From: an uncultured Pseudomonadota bacterium
GTDB lineage: Bacteria; Pseudomonadota; Alphaproteobacteria; Rs-D84
NCBI GenBank assembly: GCA_947303585.1
Contig: CAMYYT010000010.1
Coordinates: forward strand, 1 to 39,666
DNA: 39,666 nt
Direction: 5' to 3'
In this document: positions 30,865 to 37,910 of the stretch, piece after piece
Numbering within the stretch: position 1 is the stretch's first letter
Layout of the letters: every line of letters starts with the position of its first letter
Notes under the pieces: model-generated
What the model was told of the DNA's origin: nothing
The model's database searches: none
The model's input: the letters and a program-made list of their open reading frames with translations, nothing else
Program-made: the position numbers and the translations under genes

Positions 30865-31245
30865 ATGAAAAAATCATATGCTAAATTATTTGTTTTGGTT
30901 CCACTTATTATGTTGGCTTCTTGCAAAAAATCAGAAACAGAAAAGAAAGGTACTTATCGAGAAACTTTTAATCAAACAAGCACAATCACAAGAGATATTG
31001 ATACATTTCGTGTGACCGGTGTGCATGATTTTTATGGTGGTTTTGGTGAAGTACTCAGAACGATAATTTGCGTTGATAACCAAGGTAATGAAAATTTTGT
31101 TGCTTTTGATGTTATGAAAAAAGGTTCTTCTATGCGTCAGGGTGAATATATTGAACGTGGCGATACTATCGTTTTAAAAGGCGATACTTTGGTTGAAAAT
31201 ATCACACGTGAAAGAATTAAATCTGAATTTGTAAAAGTGAAATAG
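30865..31245 (+). CDS. Small putative lipoprotein of unknown function
   Basis: The start is placed at 30865, where AAAAAGGA stands at normal spacing and the product begins with a standard lipoprotein leader (MKKSYAKLFVLVPLIMLASC). The lipobox is LASC with the lipidated Cys at residue 20. An in-frame ATG 33 bases upstream only adds a polar extension. The mature part of about 106 residues is a mixed, mostly beta-like domain with Lys/Glu/Thr-rich composition (TFRVTGVHDFYGGFGEVL; GDTIVLKGDTLVENI) and no recognised motif. A stable hairpin without T-run follows its stop. Confidence 0.78.
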   Translation: MKKSYAKLFVLVPLIMLASCKKSETEKKGTYRETFNQTSTITRDIDTFRVTGVHDFYGGFGEVLRTIICVDNQGNENFVAFDVMKKGSSMRQGEYIERGDTIVLKGDTLVENITRERIKSEFVKVK

Positions 31246-31248
31246 TTT

Positions 31249-31278
31249 TATCCAACCAAAACTTGTATTGGTTGGATA
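31249..31278 (+). other. 11-bp perfect inverted repeat after the lipoprotein gene
   Basis: TATCCAACCAA (31249-31259) and TTGGTTGGATA (31268-31278) around an 8-nt loop. It has no T-run, so it may be a 3' stabilising hairpin or factor-dependent end. The stretch 31279-31399 shows no gene. Confidence 0.6.
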
Positions 31279-31399
31279 TGAAGAAAACTATAGATATTAT
31301 ATATACTTATAGGACACCTGATTGAAGATTAAAACCCTGAATCACAGGTTTTTCTTTTTGCTATTATTTCAAAAAAATACAGTATTTTGTACTTTGTGG

Positions 31400-31428
31400 T
31401 TGACAAAACGGTATTTTTTTACTATATT
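31400..31428 (+). promoter_or_regulatory. Strong sigma-70 promoter before the structured leader
   Basis: Perfect TTGACA (31400-31405), 17-nt spacer, TATATT (31423-31428, 5 of 6). Expected start is near 31434, giving a 5' leader of about 200 nt before the ATG at 31637. Confidence 0.75.
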
Positions 31429-31431
31429 CGT

Positions 31432-31548
31432 ATTAACTTGGTTCCCTGGTAACGGGGCGGGCTGCCAAAAAAGAAGGCAAGTCGGGGCGTTTAAGAGTTA
31501 TTTAAATGTCTGAATGTACATCGCAAATTTTTCTTATTTATTGCGATG
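31432..31548 (+). ncRNA. Candidate structured leader RNA or small RNA, class unknown
   Basis: Downstream of the promoter, TAACT (31433-31437) can pair with AGTTA (about 31496-31500), enclosing a GC-rich block that contains CCC-TGGTAAC-GGG and GCC-AAAAAAGAA-GGC stems. CATCGCAA (31519-31526) and TTGCGATG (31541-31548) form a further exact 8-bp stem. The block is clearly more GC-rich than its surroundings. It does not match tmRNA, SRP RNA, RNase P or any riboswitch I could recall. It could be a leader of the gene at 31637 or a separate RNA. Confidence 0.4.
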
Positions 31549-31636
31549 AACCAATCCCAAAAAAATGAATATAAATGCGGATTTATGGTGTCTGGTTTGA
31601 CGCGTTTGTCCGTAAAAGCAACCAAAGGAGAACCAA

Positions 31637-32434
31637 ATGAAAATATATAACAAAGTACACAAATATATTATTAATTTGCCATATCAAGTCAAAGTAGCGC
31701 TTGCTACATTGGTGGTTGGGGGACTCAGTTTGCAGGCTGCAGAAGAAAAACATCAACCAAAAGAAGATGCAAAACAAAAAGCAAAAACAGTAATGGTGGA
31801 TACAAGAATAACATATCCATATGCTGTGAACTATAACGGGGTAGCACAAAATAATACTTATGTTTTGCATAATAACGATACAATTAACGACAGTATTGCA
31901 ACAAACACTCAAAAAAAGGCAAATATTGAAGAAAAAACATTAACCGGTGAAGATTTTGGAGTTAAATTTACCAGCAAAGGTAAAACTGTCACATATTATT
32001 ATCCTGGCGACAGCGTTGTGGTGCTTAAAGGAAATATTCCAAACAGACAAAATAATCCAGGTGCGCTTAAATATGGTGAATTTGCCAAAGATCATGGTGC
32101 AATTGGCAAAGGATCGCGCGGGTTTGCAATATTCCCGTCTGCCAAAGCGGGTATAGACGCATTAATAGCTTTGTTAAAGGGCGACAGTTATAAAAATTTA
32201 ACAATATTTGAAGCGATGAAGAGATTTGCACCTGCGCACGAAAACGATCCAAAGGCATACGCTAATGAGATAAGAAAAGCTACTGGTATCGATGCAACCA
32301 AAAAATTGTATGAATTAACCGAAGGCGAATTGATTTTGGTGGCACATAAAATTGCAGTCACAGAAGGTTTTAATCGTTTTTCTGCTGTTCCGCAATTTAT
32401 GCAAGAGGTGCAATATGCGCGCAACGCACGCTAA
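31637..32434 (+). CDS. Exported protein with phage structural-protein-P5-like C-terminal domain
   Basis: The 265-residue product has a signal-peptide-like N terminus (VKVALATLVVGGLSLQA, cleavage about residue 35). A polar linker follows to about 130, then a compact domain: NRQNNPGALKYGEFAKDHGA, GKGSRGFAIFPSAKAGIDAL, MKRFAPAHENDPKAYANEI and TEGELILVAHKIAVTEGF. This order (NNPGN-x-R/Y, then GFAxF, A-x-GxxAL, FAPxxENDPxxY, then xExG) is the one I know from virion structural protein P5 and related phage/bacterial proteins, which are thought to act on or bind cell wall. There is no sign of a surrounding prophage. AAAGGAG precedes the ATG. A long structured leader and strong promoter precede it and a terminator follows. 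Confidence 0.72.
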   Translation: MKIYNKVHKYIINLPYQVKVALATLVVGGLSLQAAEEKHQPKEDAKQKAKTVMVDTRITYPYAVNYNGVAQNNTYVLHNNDTINDSIATNTQKKANIEEKTLTGEDFGVKFTSKGKTVTYYYPGDSVVVLKGNIPNRQNNPGALKYGEFAKDHGAIGKGSRGFAIFPSAKAGIDALIALLKGDSYKNLTIFEAMKRFAPAHENDPKAYANEIRKATGIDATKKLYELTEGELILVAHKIAVTEGFNRFSAVPQFMQEVQYARNAR

Positions 32435-32440
32435 AATAAA

Positions 32441-32466
32441 AAAACTGGCAAAACGCCAGTTTTTTT
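32441..32466 (+). terminator. Terminator after the P5-like gene
   Basis: AAAACTGGC (32441-32449) and GCCAGTTTT around AAAAC, then T-run. Confidence 0.88.
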
Positions 32467-32482
32467 ATTGATTTTTTGTATA

Positions 32483-32513
32483 AAAACTGTCATAGTTAAA
32501 GTGTGACAGTTTT
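32483..32513. other. 10-bp perfect inverted repeat upstream of cysS
   Basis: AAAACTGTCA (32483-32492) and TGACAGTTTT (32504-32513) with an 11-nt loop, followed by A/T-rich sequence. It could be a second terminator or an operator. It lies 70-140 nt before the cysS ATG. Confidence 0.55.
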
Positions 32514-32553
32514 ATTTATTAATTTTTACTGTTGTTGTTAAAAATGTTTGGAT

Positions 32554-32596
32554 TGCAAACATATTGTTTGCATTGTTTTCTTTAATTTATTAATAT
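32554..32596 (+). promoter_or_regulatory. Candidate cysS promoter overlapped by a palindrome
   Basis: TGCAAACA (32554-32561) and TGTTTGCA (32565-32572) form an exact 8-bp dyad around TAT. The right arm overlaps a -35-like TTGCAT (32568-32573), with TAATAT (32591-32596) 17 nt further on. The placement is that of a repressor operator. AAAGGAA precedes the cysS ATG. Confidence 0.42.
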
Positions 32597-32624
32597 CATC
32601 AATACAAACCAAAGGAAAGTTGTT

Positions 32625-34040
32625 ATGCAAATCAGATTATACAATACAATGACGCGTAAAGTTGAAGATTTTAAGCCAATCACACCAAATCATGTTGGGT
32701 TTTATAATTGTGGTCCTACTGTTTATTGGGATGCACACATTGGAAATATGCGAACTTTCTTTAACGCGGATATTTTAAAACGTATGTTTTTGGCGAACGG
32801 TTATACGGTTAATCATGTTATGAATTTTACAGATGTTGGGCATTTAACTAGTGATGAAGATACTGGCGATGACAAAATGGAAAAAGGCGCAGCACGTGAA
32901 AATATAACTGTTTGGGATGTGGCAGAGAAGTATATAAAGAATGTTATAATTGATATGGATTTGTTAAATATTATTCCGCCAACACATGCCCCCCGTGCTA
33001 CCGACCATATAAAAGAACAAATAGAATTGTTGCAAAAGTTAGAAAAACTTGGCTATACGTATGAAATTCCTGGCGATGGGATTTATTATGATACATCAAA
33101 ATTTCCAGATTATGGCATGCTAGGTGGTCAAAATTTATCTGAACTGAAAGCGGGTGCTCGCATAGAAAATCAGGGCAAACGTAATATAACAGATTTTGCA
33201 TTATGGAAATTTTCACCAACAGATGTAAAACGTCAAATGGAATGGGATTCGCCTTGGGGTGTTGGTTTTCCTGGGTGGCATTTGGAATGTAGTGCAATGA
33301 GTATGAAATATCTGGGTAAACATTTTGATATACATACTGGTGGTCAAGAACATATTAAAATTCACCACACTAACGAAATAGCTCAATCTGAACCAATTGT
33401 TGGAAAACCTTGGGTTCATTATTGGGTTCATTGGGCTTGGTTAATGCTAAAAGACGGCAAAATGTCTAAATCTGCTGGGACAGCTTATACGGTGCGTGAT
33501 TTAGTGACCAAAGGTTATGATCCAATGGCGTTTCGTTATTTGTTGCTTTTGGGGCATTATCATCAACCAATTGAATTTTCTTTTGATGCACTAGATGCGG
33601 CTGCAAATGGCTATAAAAACATTGTTCGTAAAATTGCTGATTTAATGAACGATAAATCAGGTAATGTTGATGAAGATGCGTATCAAAAATGGCACGATAA
33701 AATTTTAGCACCGGTTTCAGACAATCTTAAAACCGCAGAAAGCCTGGTGGCTGTCCAAGATTTGTTAAAAGACAAAACTGTGAATAATGCGACTAAATTG
33801 GCTTTGTTTGAATTCGTTGATAAATTGTTGGGGTTACAGTTTATCGAACGGGCAACAAAATTACACGAATTGGAATCTGTTGCTGCGCCAGTTGAAATTC
33901 AACAGCTGGCACAACAAAGATTAGAAGCCAAAAAATCGCGTGATTTTGCGACTGCAGACAGTTTACGCAATCAAATAGATGCGACTGGTTGGACTGTTAT
34001 GGATACACCAGACGGATTTAAATTGATAAAAAAACAATAG
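32625..34040 (+). CDS. cysS: Cysteinyl-tRNA synthetase
   Basis: CysS charges tRNA-Cys. The 471-residue length is normal. The zinc and active-site elements are visible: [19 protein letters not shown] with the first Cys ligand and the HIGH variant [19 protein letters not shown] with the second Cys, the [20 protein letters not shown] region, and KMSKS in [10 protein letters not shown]. The C terminus has the expected helical anticodon-binding domain ending [20 protein letters not shown]. It is monocistronic with its own palindromic upstream region and terminator. Confidence 0.97.
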   Translation: MQIRLYNTMTRKVEDFKPITPNHVGFYNCGPTVYWDAHIGNMRTFFNADILKRMFLANGYTVNHVMNFTDVGHLTSDEDTGDDKMEKGAARENITVWDVAEKYIKNVIIDMDLLNIIPPTHAPRATDHIKEQIELLQKLEKLGYTYEIPGDGIYYDTSKFPDYGMLGGQNLSELKAGARIENQGKRNITDFALWKFSPTDVKRQMEWDSPWGVGFPGWHLECSAMSMKYLGKHFDIHTGGQEHIKIHHTNEIAQSEPIVGKPWVHYWVHWAWLMLKDGKMSKSAGTAYTVRDLVTKGYDPMAFRYLLLLGHYHQPIEFSFDALDAAANGYKNIVRKIADLMNDKSGNVDEDAYQKWHDKILAPVSDNLKTAESLVAVQDLLKDKTVNNATKLALFEFVDKLLGLQFIERATKLHELESVAAPVEIQQLAQQRLEAKKSRDFATADSLRNQIDATGWTVMDTPDGFKLIKKQ

Positions 34041-34071
34041 AAAAAAAGACATCGATTTCGATGTCTTTTTT
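34041..34071. terminator. Terminator after cysS
   Basis: GACATCG (34048-34054) and CGATGTC (34059-34065) around ATTT, flanked by A- and T-runs, so active for cysS and probably also for the converging small gene. Confidence 0.88.
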
Positions 34072-34087
34072 GTTTGATAAAAATAAC

Positions 34088-34354
34088 TTATTGGCGTTGA
34101 TTTTCGTATTTCTTTTTTAATTGTATGTGTGATTTTGCGTTTTTATAAATATCGTATGCGCCAAAAATCCCAAGCACAGCAGACCAAATGGCCGCAGGTA
34201 TCATGTTTTTAGGCTTTGGGTCTTGTGTGCTGATATACAGAACAATCCCTGCGGGCATAGTTAACACAAAACCGCAACTGATATGAAAAAGTAGTTTCCA
34301 TTTGCTAAATTCTAATTCTTTTTGTTCTTCTGGTGTTAAATTTTTGTTATTCAT
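34088..34354 (-). CDS. Small two-helix membrane protein, unknown
   Basis: The 88-residue product has a polar, acidic N terminus. Two hydrophobic segments lie at about 22-42 (LLFHISCGFVLTMPAGIVLYI, 21 residues, core FVLTMPAGIVLYI) and 52-68 (IPAAIWSAVLGIFGAYDIY), followed by a basic tail. That predicts both ends in the cytoplasm. Only a weak AGAGAA precedes the ATG. The promoter upstream (TTGCTT and TATAAT) is good, which supports expression. No family is recognised. Confidence 0.65.
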   Translation of the reverse strand: MNNKNLTPEEQKELEFSKWKLLFHISCGFVLTMPAGIVLYISTQDPKPKNMIPAAIWSAVLGIFGAYDIYKNAKSHIQLKKKYENQRQ

Positions 34355-34383
34355 AATTTTTTTCTCTTTGTTGTTGTGCTTGG

Positions 34384-34411
34384 ATTATAGCAAGTGATAT
34401 CAAAAAAGCAA
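34384..34411 (-). promoter_or_regulatory. Promoter of the small membrane protein gene
   Basis: Minus strand TTGCTT (34406-34411) and perfect TATAAT (34384-34389), 16-nt spacer. Confidence 0.6.
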
Positions 34412-34457
34412 TTTTTAACCATGTTTCAAACAAGTAAAAAAATATTAAAAAAACTGC

Positions 34458-34485
34458 TTGAATATAGTGCATTTTGTGCTATATT
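34458..34485 (+). promoter_or_regulatory. Promoter of trcR
   Basis: TTGAAT (34458-34463) and TATATT (34480-34485, 5 of 6), 16-nt spacer, 28 nt before the ATG. Confidence 0.62.
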
Positions 34486-34513
34486 AAAGCCCGTACAAAC
34501 AAAGGGAAAATCC

Positions 34514-35044
34514 ATGAATTATCCATATATGCCAAAATCTACAGCCTTGTGGTTGATTGAAAATACCGCTTTGACATTTGAACAAATCGGTGAATTTTGT
34601 GGTTTACACGAATTAGAAGTTAAAAATATTGCTGATGCAGAATCTAATAAAATGCAAGGGTTGAACCCAATTATTAATGGTCAGGTTACTCGTGAAGATA
34701 TTGAAAAATGCGAAGCAGACCCGGATGCAAGATTGACCTTACGCGAAGCGATTGTCGAAGCACAAAAGAAACAAAATAAAAAAGGCGTTGGTTATACGCC
34801 TAAATTGCATCGTCAAAATCGTTTGGGTGGAATTTTGTGGATTTTAAAGAATTATCCAGATTTAACGGACGGTCAAATTGCTAGATTAATGCGCAGTACA
34901 AATCCAACTGTGAAATCTATTCGTGAAAAAACTCATAAATCTTATTCGATGATTCAAATTCAAAGCCCAATCGTATTGGGTTTGGTTTCAGAATCTGCGT
35001 TGCATGATGCTGTGGCAAAATCTCAACGTAAATCAGGAAAATAA
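34514..35044 (+). CDS. trcR: TrcR, alphaproteobacterial cell-cycle transcriptional regulator (DUF1013)
   Basis: The 176-residue product begins MNYPYMPKSTALWLIENTAL, the standard DUF1013 opening. It continues with FEQIGEFCGLHELEVKNIAD, LNPIINGQVTREDIEKCE, DARLTLRE, YTPKLHRQNR and LWILKNYPDLTDGQIARLM, ending with VLGLVSESALHDAV. It carries two helix-turn-helix-like segments (about 18-42 and 115-140). The start at 34514 has AAAGGGA and matches the family; an in-frame ATG 120 bases upstream precedes the promoter. DUF1013/TrcR proteins are confined to Alphaproteobacteria and are described as regulators associated with sigma-70 promoters in Caulobacter. It lies 51 nt upstream of rpoD, fitting that role. 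Confidence 0.93.
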   Translation: MNYPYMPKSTALWLIENTALTFEQIGEFCGLHELEVKNIADAESNKMQGLNPIINGQVTREDIEKCEADPDARLTLREAIVEAQKKQNKKGVGYTPKLHRQNRLGGILWILKNYPDLTDGQIARLMRSTNPTVKSIREKTHKSYSMIQIQSPIVLGLVSESALHDAVAKSQRKSGK

Positions 35045-35095
35045 TTCACAACGAATAAAAATTTTATGTTTCACAAATAAATCAAAGGTTTTTTT

Positions 35096-37186
35096 ATGAC
35101 CAAAAAATTCGATGAAGCAACAAAATTATTGGTAGATTCTCTGCCAGAAAGTTTAAAAGAATTGGCGTTGTCTGCAAACGAAGTCGGTTATCTCGCACAA
35201 TCAGATTTTGATGCAGCATTTCAGGCTGACGAAGTTCCAGAAGAAGAACAAGACGAAGTTATTGAATTTTTCAAACAAGATTTAGGTTTGGAAATTCTTG
35301 ATACAGACAGCGACAGATTTACTCGTGATATGGAAAAGTATTACGAAGAAGACGAAGACAGTTATTCTCGTGATAAAACTCGTGATTTGTTAAACGCTGA
35401 TGCGGAACAAGTTGATGTTGCCGATGAAGATTATGAACATTATGCTAAACAATTGGAACGCAGTTCTACAGGCAATTTGGTTTTGGGTATTCAAGATTCT
35501 GTTCAATCATATTTGAAACAAATCGGGACAGTTCAATTGTTGACGGCGGCAGGTGAAATCGCTATTGCACAACGTATTGAAGCAGCTTCTCGGTTAATGG
35601 TGTATGGTTTATGTGAAAGCCCTATGACAATTCAAGCGATGTTAGATTGGTATCAACAATTGCTTAATGGTGAAATTCGTTTGCGCCACATTGTGAATTT
35701 GGAAGTTATGTATTCCAGCGAATCTGAACAAAAATCATTGGCAGCACTGGCAGACACATTGAAATCCAAAGGTGTAGACCAAGTAGATGATTTGGATGAT
35801 GATGATTTAGATGCTTTGGAAGAATCAGTATCTGATGATGATGACGACGACGAAGACATGGGTGAAGACGACGAAGATGGTAAAAAAGAAGACGGACAGC
35901 GCAGTTCATCTGGTGTGCCAATTCCTGTGATGGAAGATTCTTTGATGCCGATGATTACAGAATTGTTCACAAAAATTAAACGCATATTCACAGGTATGCA
36001 AAAATTACAAGCAAAACGTTTGGAAAATTTGTTGGTTTCTTCTAAACCAGACGAAGCTTTGGAAAAGAAATACACCAAGGCACGTTATGAATTATTTGAA
36101 TATGTTGGAAAAATCCGTCTTAATGATGACAGAATTGCTGAAATTATGGAAAAATTAACTCAGCGCGACCAGTTGCTTATGGGACTAGAAGGGAAAATGT
36201 TGCGTCTTGCACTTGCTTGCAAGGTTAAACGTGAAGAATTTTTGGCAGAATACACTGGCAACGAAATTAATCGCAACTGGGTTAAAAAATTGGCAAAAAA
36301 CAAAAGTTCTGCATGGCAAAATTTTGCTGTAAAACACCAGGCAGAAGTATTGAAAATTCAAGATGATATTGCTGCCATAGTCAAAGAAACAGGACAGCCA
36401 ACATCTGAATACAAGAAAGTTGTTGAATTGGTTCGTCGTGGACAAAGCGAAGCGGCGCGTGCTAAACGTGAAATGATAGAAGCAAATTTGCGTCTAGTTA
36501 TAAAATTTGCTAAAAAATCGAGCAATCGCGGGCTTGGACTTGATTTTTCTGATTTGGTTCAAGACGGTAATATTGGTTTGATGAAGGCTGTAGATAAATT
36601 TGATTATCGTCTGGGTAATAAATTTTCTACATATGCTACAAATTGGATACAACAGGGTATATCGCGCAGTATTGCTGACCAGGCGCGCACAATTCGTATA
36701 CCTGTACATATGATTGATAACATACATAAAATTCAACGCGCTACGCGTCAATTTATGCATAAATATGGTCGTCAACCTACGGCTGAAGAATTATCCAAGA
36801 TTATCTATTTACCAATAGAAAAAATACACAAAGCAATGAAAGTTAATCTTAAACCTATTTCTTTGGAAGCTCCGGTTGGCAGCGAAGACGACAGCTCTCG
36901 TATTGAAATCATTGCTGACGAAACAGCAAAAAATCCGTTTACATCTGCTGCACAAAAGAATTTGCGCAAGATTGTGACTCAGATTTTATCAGAATTAGAT
37001 CCAAAAGAAGAAACTGTTTTGCGTCAACGTTTTGGTATGTCTACTAACAAAACCAGCACATTGGAAGAAGTTGGTGAATATATCGGGGTAACTCGTGAAC
37101 GTATCCGCCAGATTGAACAAAAGGCATTAAATAAATTAAAACATCCAACGCGCGCCCGTAAATTGCGCAGTTTCTTGGAAGATTAA
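35096..37186 (+). CDS. rpoD: RNA polymerase primary sigma factor RpoD with atypical region 2.3/2.4
   Basis: The 696-residue chain has region 1.1 (about 10-85), region 1.2 ([20 protein letters not shown]) and a long non-conserved region. That region contains an Asp/Glu-rich block (about 222-268: [20 protein letters not shown]). Regions 2.1-2.4 (about 455-545) follow, then region 3, and region 4 with [20 protein letters not shown] and [14 protein letters not shown] at the end. In region 2 the usual YATWWIRQAITRS is [13 protein letters not shown]: Asn516 stands where E. coli Trp433 is, with Arg436 to Gln, Ala438 to Gly and Thr440 to Ser, and Tyr425 to Asn just before. Trp433 contributes to -10 recognition and melting. 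Promoters in this window nevertheless look like ordinary sigma-70 sites. The gene follows trcR. Confidence 0.96.
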   Translation: MTKKFDEATKLLVDSLPESLKELALSANEVGYLAQSDFDAAFQADEVPEEEQDEVIEFFKQDLGLEILDTDSDRFTRDMEKYYEEDEDSYSRDKTRDLLNADAEQVDVADEDYEHYAKQLERSSTGNLVLGIQDSVQSYLKQIGTVQLLTAAGEIAIAQRIEAASRLMVYGLCESPMTIQAMLDWYQQLLNGEIRLRHIVNLEVMYSSESEQKSLAALADTLKSKGVDQVDDLDDDDLDALEESVSDDDDDDEDMGEDDEDGKKEDGQRSSSGVPIPVMEDSLMPMITELFTKIKRIFTGMQKLQAKRLENLLVSSKPDEALEKKYTKARYELFEYVGKIRLNDDRIAEIMEKLTQRDQLLMGLEGKMLRLALACKVKREEFLAEYTGNEINRNWVKKLAKNKSSAWQNFAVKHQAEVLKIQDDIAAIVKETGQPTSEYKKVVELVRRGQSEAARAKREMIEANLRLVIKFAKKSSNRGLGLDFSDLVQDGNIGLMKAVDKFDYRLGNKFSTYATNWIQQGISRSIADQARTIRIPVHMIDNIHKIQRATRQFMHKYGRQPTAEELSKIIYLPIEKIHKAMKVNLKPISLEAPVGSEDDSSRIEIIADETAKNPFTSAAQKNLRKIVTQILSELDPKEETVLRQRFGMSTNKTSTLEEVGEYIGVTRERIRQIEQKALNKLKHPTRARKLRSFLED

Positions 37187-37190
37187 AATA

Positions 37191-37217
37191 TAAACCCGCC
37201 AGATTATGGCGGGTTTA
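37191..37217 (+). terminator. Terminator after rpoD
   Basis: Exact 11-bp arms TAAACCCGCCA (37191-37201) and TGGCGGGTTTA (37207-37217) around GATTA. The T-run is short, so some read-through into the next gene is possible. Confidence 0.75.
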
Positions 37218-37237
37218 ATATCAAAAGGTTATCAGAT

Positions 37238-37882
37238 ATGAAAAAGACACTGTTGTTTTGTTCGGGGGCGTCAGGGAGTGGAAAAAGTTATTTTATAAAA
37301 AATATTTTACCAAGCAGTACATTTCATAATCTTAAATCTGCTACGACACGTCCAATGCGTGAAGGTGAAAAGGATGGGCGTGAATACTATTTTCGCGACG
37401 AAGCGTATTTTGATAAAGAAAAATTTGCGACAAAATTGTTTGTAAACGAACAGTTCTGGAAACCGGGTGATAAAAAATGGCTTTATGGTGTCCCAGAATT
37501 CGAAATTTACGACCATATGGGTGCGAATTTTACTTATGATGTTATTCAACCACGTTATGTGCGTCAGTTAATAGATTGGTTTATTAAAAAAGGGTTAAAT
37601 AAACAATACGATTTTAAAACAATATGGTTTCTGCCATTACCTGACTCTCAAAATATCGTCAAAAATCGTCAAAATATGCCCGACGACAGCAAAGTCCGCA
37701 AAGAAAATACTTGTACATTAAAAGACTTTGAAAACGCAAATCTGGTGCCGGATTTTGTGTTGCAACTTCGTCCACCATTTGATTGGTCACTGGTAAGTAC
37801 CGGCGATGGCAAAATTTTGCCAAATATGCTGTTGCCAGTCCTGTTGTTTGATTGGTCGCAACAATCAGATAAACCAAGATAA
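37238..37882 (+). CDS. Guanylate-kinase-like P-loop protein, divergent
   Basis: The 214-residue product opens with a P-loop (FCSGASGSGKSYFIKNILP) and then the GMP-binding signature SATTRPMREGEKDGREYYF of guanylate kinases. After about residue 55 it diverges. The expected DxDWQG strand and the lid R-x-x-x-R-G-R arginines are not apparent, replaced by a Trp/Tyr/Asp-rich stretch (QFWKPGDKKWLYGVPEFEIY) and a C-terminal domain I do not recognise. It is therefore a kinase-fold relative, not confidently Gmk. AAAAGG precedes the ATG. It sits just after the rpoD terminator and has its own terminator. Confidence 0.65.
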   Translation: MKKTLLFCSGASGSGKSYFIKNILPSSTFHNLKSATTRPMREGEKDGREYYFRDEAYFDKEKFATKLFVNEQFWKPGDKKWLYGVPEFEIYDHMGANFTYDVIQPRYVRQLIDWFIKKGLNKQYDFKTIWFLPLPDSQNIVKNRQNMPDDSKVRKENTCTLKDFENANLVPDFVLQLRPPFDWSLVSTGDGKILPNMLLPVLLFDWSQQSDKPR

Positions 37883-37883
37883 A

Positions 37884-37910
37884 AAAACCGCCAAACTGGC
37901 GGTTCTTTTT
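37884..37910. terminator. Bidirectional terminator between the kinase-like and coiled-coil genes
   Basis: AACCGCC and GGCGGTT around AAACT, with A-run on one side and CTTTTTT on the other. Confidence 0.82.

Noticed and set aside
31432..31548. mini-ykkC/guanidine-II or other known riboswitch
   Set aside because: One ACGG occurs, but not in two hairpin loops as the class requires. No other known consensus could be matched by eye.
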